A stretch of 8,538 nucleotides of DNA. Origin: Bacillota bacterium (GTDB taxonomy: Bacteria; Bacillota; Clostridia; Oscillospirales; Ruminococcaceae). Below the pieces are notes generated by a model. The model did not search any database and was not told the DNA's origin. It saw nothing but the letters and a program-made list of their open reading frames with translations. The position numbers were made by a program, and so were the translations under genes. This document shows, piece by piece, positions 6,270 through 8,538 of this stretch. How positions within the stretch are numbered: position 1 is the stretch's first letter; each line of letters starts with the position of its first letter. The stretch is from contig JAEWMM010000313.1 of NCBI GenBank assembly GCA_023457175.1, positions 1-8,538 on the forward strand. Reading direction: 5' to 3'.

Positions 6270-6303
6270 AGAAATCAGACTCCTTTTATTTGACAATAGA
6301 TTT

Positions 6304-6332
6304 ATTTTAGACCGGCCAAAGCGTAAAGTCAA
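6304..6332 (-). promoter_or_regulatory. Sigma-A promoter of the HD-domain gene
   Basis: Minus-strand TTGACT (6327-6332), a 17-base spacer and TAAAAT (6304-6309). The -35 box is 9 bases from that of the divergent cysteine synthase promoter, so the two promoters are back to back and could compete or share a regulator. Confidence 0.75.
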
Positions 6333-6341
6333 ACCGTTTTA

Positions 6342-6370
6342 TTGACAAACGCACCGCGAATGCGCATACT
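6342..6370 (+). promoter_or_regulatory. Sigma-A promoter of cysteine synthase
   Basis: A perfect TTGACA (6342-6347), a 17-base spacer and CATACT (6365-6370). The leader is about 40 bases, too short for a T-box or S-box riboswitch of the kind that controls some sulfur genes in Firmicutes. Confidence 0.75.
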
Positions 6371-6416
6371 GAAAAGACTATAAGACAGTATTGTGCTGCA
6401 GAAACGGGGTAAGGCA

Positions 6417-7346
6417 ATGACGAAAATTGCCGCTAATGTGATTGATCTGATTGGAAAGACGCCGATGATTCGTCTATCGGCTTTTGAAAAGGCGCATGGC
6501 GCAAAAGCGTCGATCGTTGCCAAGCTTGAGCGTTTTAATCCGGGAGGGAGTACCAAAGATCGCGTCGGTCTTGCCCTGATTACAGATGCCGAGCGCAAAG
6601 GGCTGTTGGGGCCCGGCTCGGTCATCATTGAGCCGACAAGCGGTAATACCGGCATAGGGCTGGCCTTGGTCGCGGCTGTTAAGGGCTATCGTGTCATTTT
6701 GACCATGCCGGATACCATGAGCGTCGAGCGGCAGCGGCTGCTGGCGGCCTATGGGGCCCAAATTGTGCTGACCGAGGGCAACAAGGGCATGGCCGGCGCG
6801 GTCGAAAAAGCCAAAGAGCTTGCCGCGCAGCACGCCGGCAGCTTTATCCCCGGACAGTTTGAGAATCCGGCCAATGCACAGGCGCACTATGATACAACCG
6901 GCCCTGAAATCTGGGCCGATACCGACGGCGCGGCAGCGGTTTTTATTGCGACCTTTGGCACGGGCGGTACTTTAAGCGGCGCAGGCCGGTATTTAAAGAT
7001 GCAAAACCCCGATATCAGGGTGATTGGGGTGGAGCCTGCGGCTTCTCCGCTGCTAAGCCAAGGCTATGCCGGGCCTCACCAGATTCAGGGCATCGGCGCA
7101 AATTTTATTCCCGAAGCGCTCGATCGCAGCGTATATGACGAGGTGCTTGCGGTCTCGGATGACGCGGCGTTTGCCGCCGCCAGATCGCTTGCGCGTACCG
7201 AGGGGCTGCTGGCGGGTATTTCGAGCGGCGCGGCGCTTCAGGCTGCGCTGATGGTTGCGCAGCGCCCGGAGTACAGCGGCAAAATGATAACGGTAATTCT
7301 GCCGGACACAGGTGAGCGCTATCTTTCAACCGGGGTATTTCAATAA
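6417..7346 (+). CDS. cysK: Cysteine synthase A (O-acetylserine thiol-lyase)
   Basis: A PLP enzyme that makes cysteine from O-acetylserine and sulfide; cytoplasmic, the last step of cysteine synthesis. The 309 residues are typical in length. Motifs: NPGGSTKDR at 41-49 with the PLP lysine K47, PTSGNTGIGLA at 73-83 (substrate loop), GTGGT at 181-185 (phosphate binding), GIGANFIP at 225-232, GISSGAA at 267-273 and PDTGERYLST at 296-305. It differs from cystathionine beta-synthase in lacking C-terminal extra domains. ATG 6417 is chosen because GGGGT (6406-6410) lies 6 bases upstream; an in-frame GTG at 6393 lacks a ribosome site. It is a single-gene unit with its own promoter and followed by a strong hairpin. 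No serine acetyltransferase gene is adjacent. Confidence 0.94.
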   Translation: MTKIAANVIDLIGKTPMIRLSAFEKAHGAKASIVAKLERFNPGGSTKDRVGLALITDAERKGLLGPGSVIIEPTSGNTGIGLALVAAVKGYRVILTMPDTMSVERQRLLAAYGAQIVLTEGNKGMAGAVEKAKELAAQHAGSFIPGQFENPANAQAHYDTTGPEIWADTDGAAAVFIATFGTGGTLSGAGRYLKMQNPDIRVIGVEPAASPLLSQGYAGPHQIQGIGANFIPEALDRSVYDEVLAVSDDAAFAAARSLARTEGLLAGISSGAALQAALMVAQRPEYSGKMITVILPDTGERYLSTGVFQ

Positions 7347-7377
7347 TTAAAAATGATTTGGTGCTATATTAAACCCG

Positions 7378-7422
7378 TGTAAAGCCGCCCCGCTGATTTT
7401 GAATCAGCGGGGCGGCTTTACA
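7378..7422 (+). terminator. Long perfect hairpin, terminator of cysteine synthase
   Basis: Arms 7378-7398 and 7402-7422 are perfectly complementary over 21 bp, with GCCGCCCCGC/GCGGGGCGGC at the core and a 3-base loop TTG. It lies about 30 bases after the cysK stop. The U-tract is short (TTTA then CAGG), so the very stable stem must do most of the work. It could also act for the convergent minus-strand gene at 7491. Confidence 0.8.
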
Positions 7423-7490
7423 GGTTACAGAGATTATTTTATAGATCCCCCCGGCTTGGAGAAATGCCGTTCATAAGAGAGGCGATCATC

Positions 7491-7786
7491 CTATTCATCG
7501 GGGTAAACGCTGTTTCTTCTTTGAAGCTTTTCCATATCTTTTAACTGGGTGCAGTGTGTAATAAAGGAGTCGAATTCATCTATGCCGTCATATTTTTGGC
7601 AGGGATATTCGGAACATAGGCAGCAATACGCCATTCCGCCATGCTGCAAGCTGCATTTTAACACGCATCTTGATTGTCTGCTTTGCCGCCGCAGCCGGGG
7701 CGACAATAATCCAATTTCATAGAACACAATCCACAGTTCAGACCGCATAATCAAAACAAATGATCGCTTCGCTGAAAGTCCTTCAC
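7491..7786 (-). pseudogene. DUF3795 family protein, broken by an in-frame TGA and a one-base frameshift
   Basis: The conserved DUF3795 pattern is visible but split over two frames. From GTG 7786 (AGGAG about 8 bases upstream) the first frame gives a short N-terminus, meets TGA at 7751-7753, then reads LCGLNCGLCSMKLDYCRP and GCGGKADNQ, and stops at 7658. The remainder, CVLKCSLQHGGMAYCCLC and SEYPCQKYDGIDEFDSFITH, then CTQLKDMEKLQ, lies in the frame that ends at TAG 7491. The switch falls near 7665-7672 and fits loss of one base. The cysteine-rich part, with many CXXC or CX2-3C pairs, is typical of the family, which is of unknown function and likely binds metal. The C-terminus is also shorter than many relatives as I recall. 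Most likely a decaying gene; sequence errors would be the alternative. Confidence 0.7.
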
Positions 7787-7832
7787 GGTCGTCTCTCCTC
7801 AAATGTTATGTGAATTCAACTGTCCGTTGCTG

Positions 7833-7846
7833 TAAGGTACACCTTA
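7833..7846. promoter_or_regulatory. Palindrome upstream of the broken DUF3795 gene, possible operator
   Basis: TAAGGT and ACCTTA are separated by AC, forming a 14-base dyad with imperfect flanks GCTG/CAGC (7829-7832 and 7850-7853). It overlaps a weak minus-strand -10-like TATAAG, a place where a repressor or MerR-type activator could bind. It is 47 bases from the gene's start and about 120 bases from the copA promoter. Confidence 0.35.
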
Positions 7847-7928
7847 TAACAGCGTTCTCTTAATATTTTAATATAACACAGACCGGCCGGAGTTCCTGTT
7901 TTTTATTCCGGCGGCTTGAATCTGCGGG

Positions 7929-7949
7929 TGTTTTTTGCGCCAAAAAACA
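7929..7949. repeat. AT-rich perfect inverted repeat upstream of copA promoter
   Basis: TGTTTTTTG and CAAAAAACA flank CGC, ending 16 bases before the -35 box of copA. It may be a binding site or simply a weak hairpin. A second inverted repeat, GCCGGA/TCCGGC with a 15-base loop, lies just upstream (7886-7912). Confidence 0.3.
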
Positions 7950-7965
7950 AATGATAAAAAAGGGC

Positions 7966-7994
7966 TTGATTTTTGTGGAGTGAAATGATATACT
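7966..7994 (+). promoter_or_regulatory. Sigma-A promoter of copA
   Basis: TTGATT (7966-7971), a 17-base spacer and TATACT (7989-7994). Transcription would start near 8001, giving a leader of about 40 bases that contains the CsoR-like operator. Confidence 0.75.
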
Positions 7995-8010
7995 ATTTTC
8001 AAACAACCGA

Positions 8011-8026
8011 ACACCCCAGGGGGGTG
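8011..8026. promoter_or_regulatory. CsoR-like copper operator in the copA leader
   Basis: CACCCC-AGG-GGGGTG (arms 8012-8017 and 8021-8026) is a C-tract/G-tract dyad of the kind bound by CsoR, the Cu(I)-sensing repressor of Firmicutes and actinobacteria. It lies just after the expected transcription start, where a bound repressor would block transcription. Some of the G-rich sequence continues into the ribosome site AGGAGGT (8030-8036). No csoR gene is in the window. Confidence 0.55.
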
Positions 8027-8041
8027 GGGAGGAGGTAGGCT

Positions 8042-8538
8042 ATGAAACAAACCTTTAATGTAACGGGTATGACCTGTTCAGCTTGTTCAGCCAACGTTGA
8101 ACGGGCAGTCAAAAAGCTTGACGGCATCGAGTCGGTCAATGTCAACCTGCTTGCCAATAAAATGACGGTGGAATATGAGCCCGATAAGCTCAACGACGCC
8201 GCTATTGTAGCGGCGGTGACCGCGGCAGGCTATGGCGCCGGCAACAGCGATGCACCGGCGCAGGGCGCGGCCAGACAGTCCGAAAAATCGCTGATGCAGC
8301 AGCAACTCGACGAGATGTGGCAGCGTCTGATTGTTTCTCTGATCTTTTTTGTGCCGCTGATGTATATTTCGATGGGGCACATGGTGGAGTTGCCGCTGCC
8401 GGCCTTTATGTCGGGGATGAAAAACGCCGTTTCCTACGGTATGACACAGTTTCTGCTGACGATACCGGTCGTTTATGTCAACCGCAAGTTCTTTCAGGTC
8501 GGATTTAAGACGCTGTGGCACCGCGCGCCCAATATGGA
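8042..8538 (+). CDS. copA: Copper-exporting P1B-type ATPase, 5' part cut by window edge
   Basis: An inner-membrane pump that exports Cu(I) using ATP. The visible 165 residues start with a heavy-metal-associated domain carrying GMTCSAC (9-15; C12 and C15 bind copper) followed by VERAVKKLDGIESVNVNL. After a linker (about 70-95) come two hydrophobic segments, LIVSLIFFVPLMYISMG and a stretch around FLLTIPVVYV, that match the first membrane helices of the family. VPLMYISMGHM and LPLPAF are typical of clostridial CopA. The transduction, phosphorylation (DKTG) and CPC motifs lie beyond the right edge. ATG 8042 has AGGAGGT (8030-8036) 5 bases upstream. The upstream operator supports copper regulation; other P1B metals cannot be excluded without the CPC motif. 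Confidence 0.92.
   Translation, partial: MKQTFNVTGMTCSACSANVERAVKKLDGIESVNVNLLANKMTVEYEPDKLNDAAIVAAVTAAGYGAGNSDAPAQGAARQSEKSLMQQQLDEMWQRLIVSLIFFVPLMYISMGHMVELPLPAFMSGMKNAVSYGMTQFLLTIPVVYVNRKFFQVGFKTLWHRAPNM

Noticed and set aside
6270..6332. TTG 6332 as start of the HD-domain protein
   Set aside because: This TTG is the -35 box of a well-formed promoter; ATG 6269 has a good ribosome site and the conserved N-terminus.
7868..8193. Minus-strand open frames opposite copA and its promoter
   Set aside because: They are antisense to a clear copA gene and promoter and have no family resemblance.
1..8538. Organism-wide recoding of UGA as a sense codon to explain both in-frame TGAs
   Set aside because: The alanyl-tRNA editing, deoxyinosine glycosylase and HD-domain genes all end in TGA at normal family length, so UGA works as a stop here.
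1..8538. CRISPR array, tRNA, rRNA, insertion sequence or integration site
   Set aside because: No regularly spaced repeats, cloverleaf sequences, transposase-like proteins or terminal inverted repeats were seen.

Overview
This 8.5 kb window looks like chromosomal DNA from a low-to-mid GC Firmicute, most likely a gut-type Clostridia (Oscillospirales-like). The reasons are strong AGGAGG-type ribosome binding sites, sigma-A promoters with TTGACA/TATAAT-like boxes, and protein families typical of that group (Xpt, DUF1653, DUF6514, DUF3795, a class U-like sirtuin, family 6 deoxyinosine glycosylase, CopA). No phage, transposon, CRISPR or RNA gene is visible. Genes sit in short units of one or two with their own promoters, and most are housekeeping or salvage functions.

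Left part (1-2078): xanthine phosphoribosyltransferase (minus strand, runs off the left edge) and an AlaX-type alanyl-tRNA editing protein (minus). A 365-base gene-free stretch follows, holding back-to-back promoters and a GC-rich hairpin. Centre-left (2079-3515): a DUF1653 protein and a sirtuin form a tight plus-strand pair. The sirtuin runs tail to tail, with a 31-base overlap, into a minus-strand hypoxanthine-DNA glycosylase. Centre (3516-5700): about 500 bases of AT-rich DNA without a convincing gene, a small DUF6514-like protein, and a convergent PAS/LuxR-type regulator whose stop codon overlaps the small gene's stop. Right (5703-8538): an HD-domain phosphohydrolase diverges from cysteine synthase; after a strong terminator hairpin comes a broken DUF3795 gene (minus), and then the start of a copper P-type ATPase behind a CsoR-like operator (plus, runs off the right edge).

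The most notable observation is the sirtuin gene. It is full length in one frame except for a single in-frame TGA. That TGA falls exactly where the second cysteine of the first zinc-binding CXXC pair should be, giving C-M-T-UGA. Upstream and downstream halves are both intact and well conserved, with no frameshift. This is either a selenocysteine codon (a CXXU zinc/redox site in a sirtuin, which I do not know to be described), a recent nonsense mutation, or a sequence error. A small hairpin at a permissible distance after the TGA gives only weak support for selenocysteine. Three other genes here end in TGA at normal family length, so wholesale UGA reassignment is unlikely.

A second gene, the DUF3795 protein, has an in-frame TGA plus a one-base frameshift and is best read as a pseudogene. 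Its presence nearby is a caution that simple decay or assembly error is also possible for the sirtuin.
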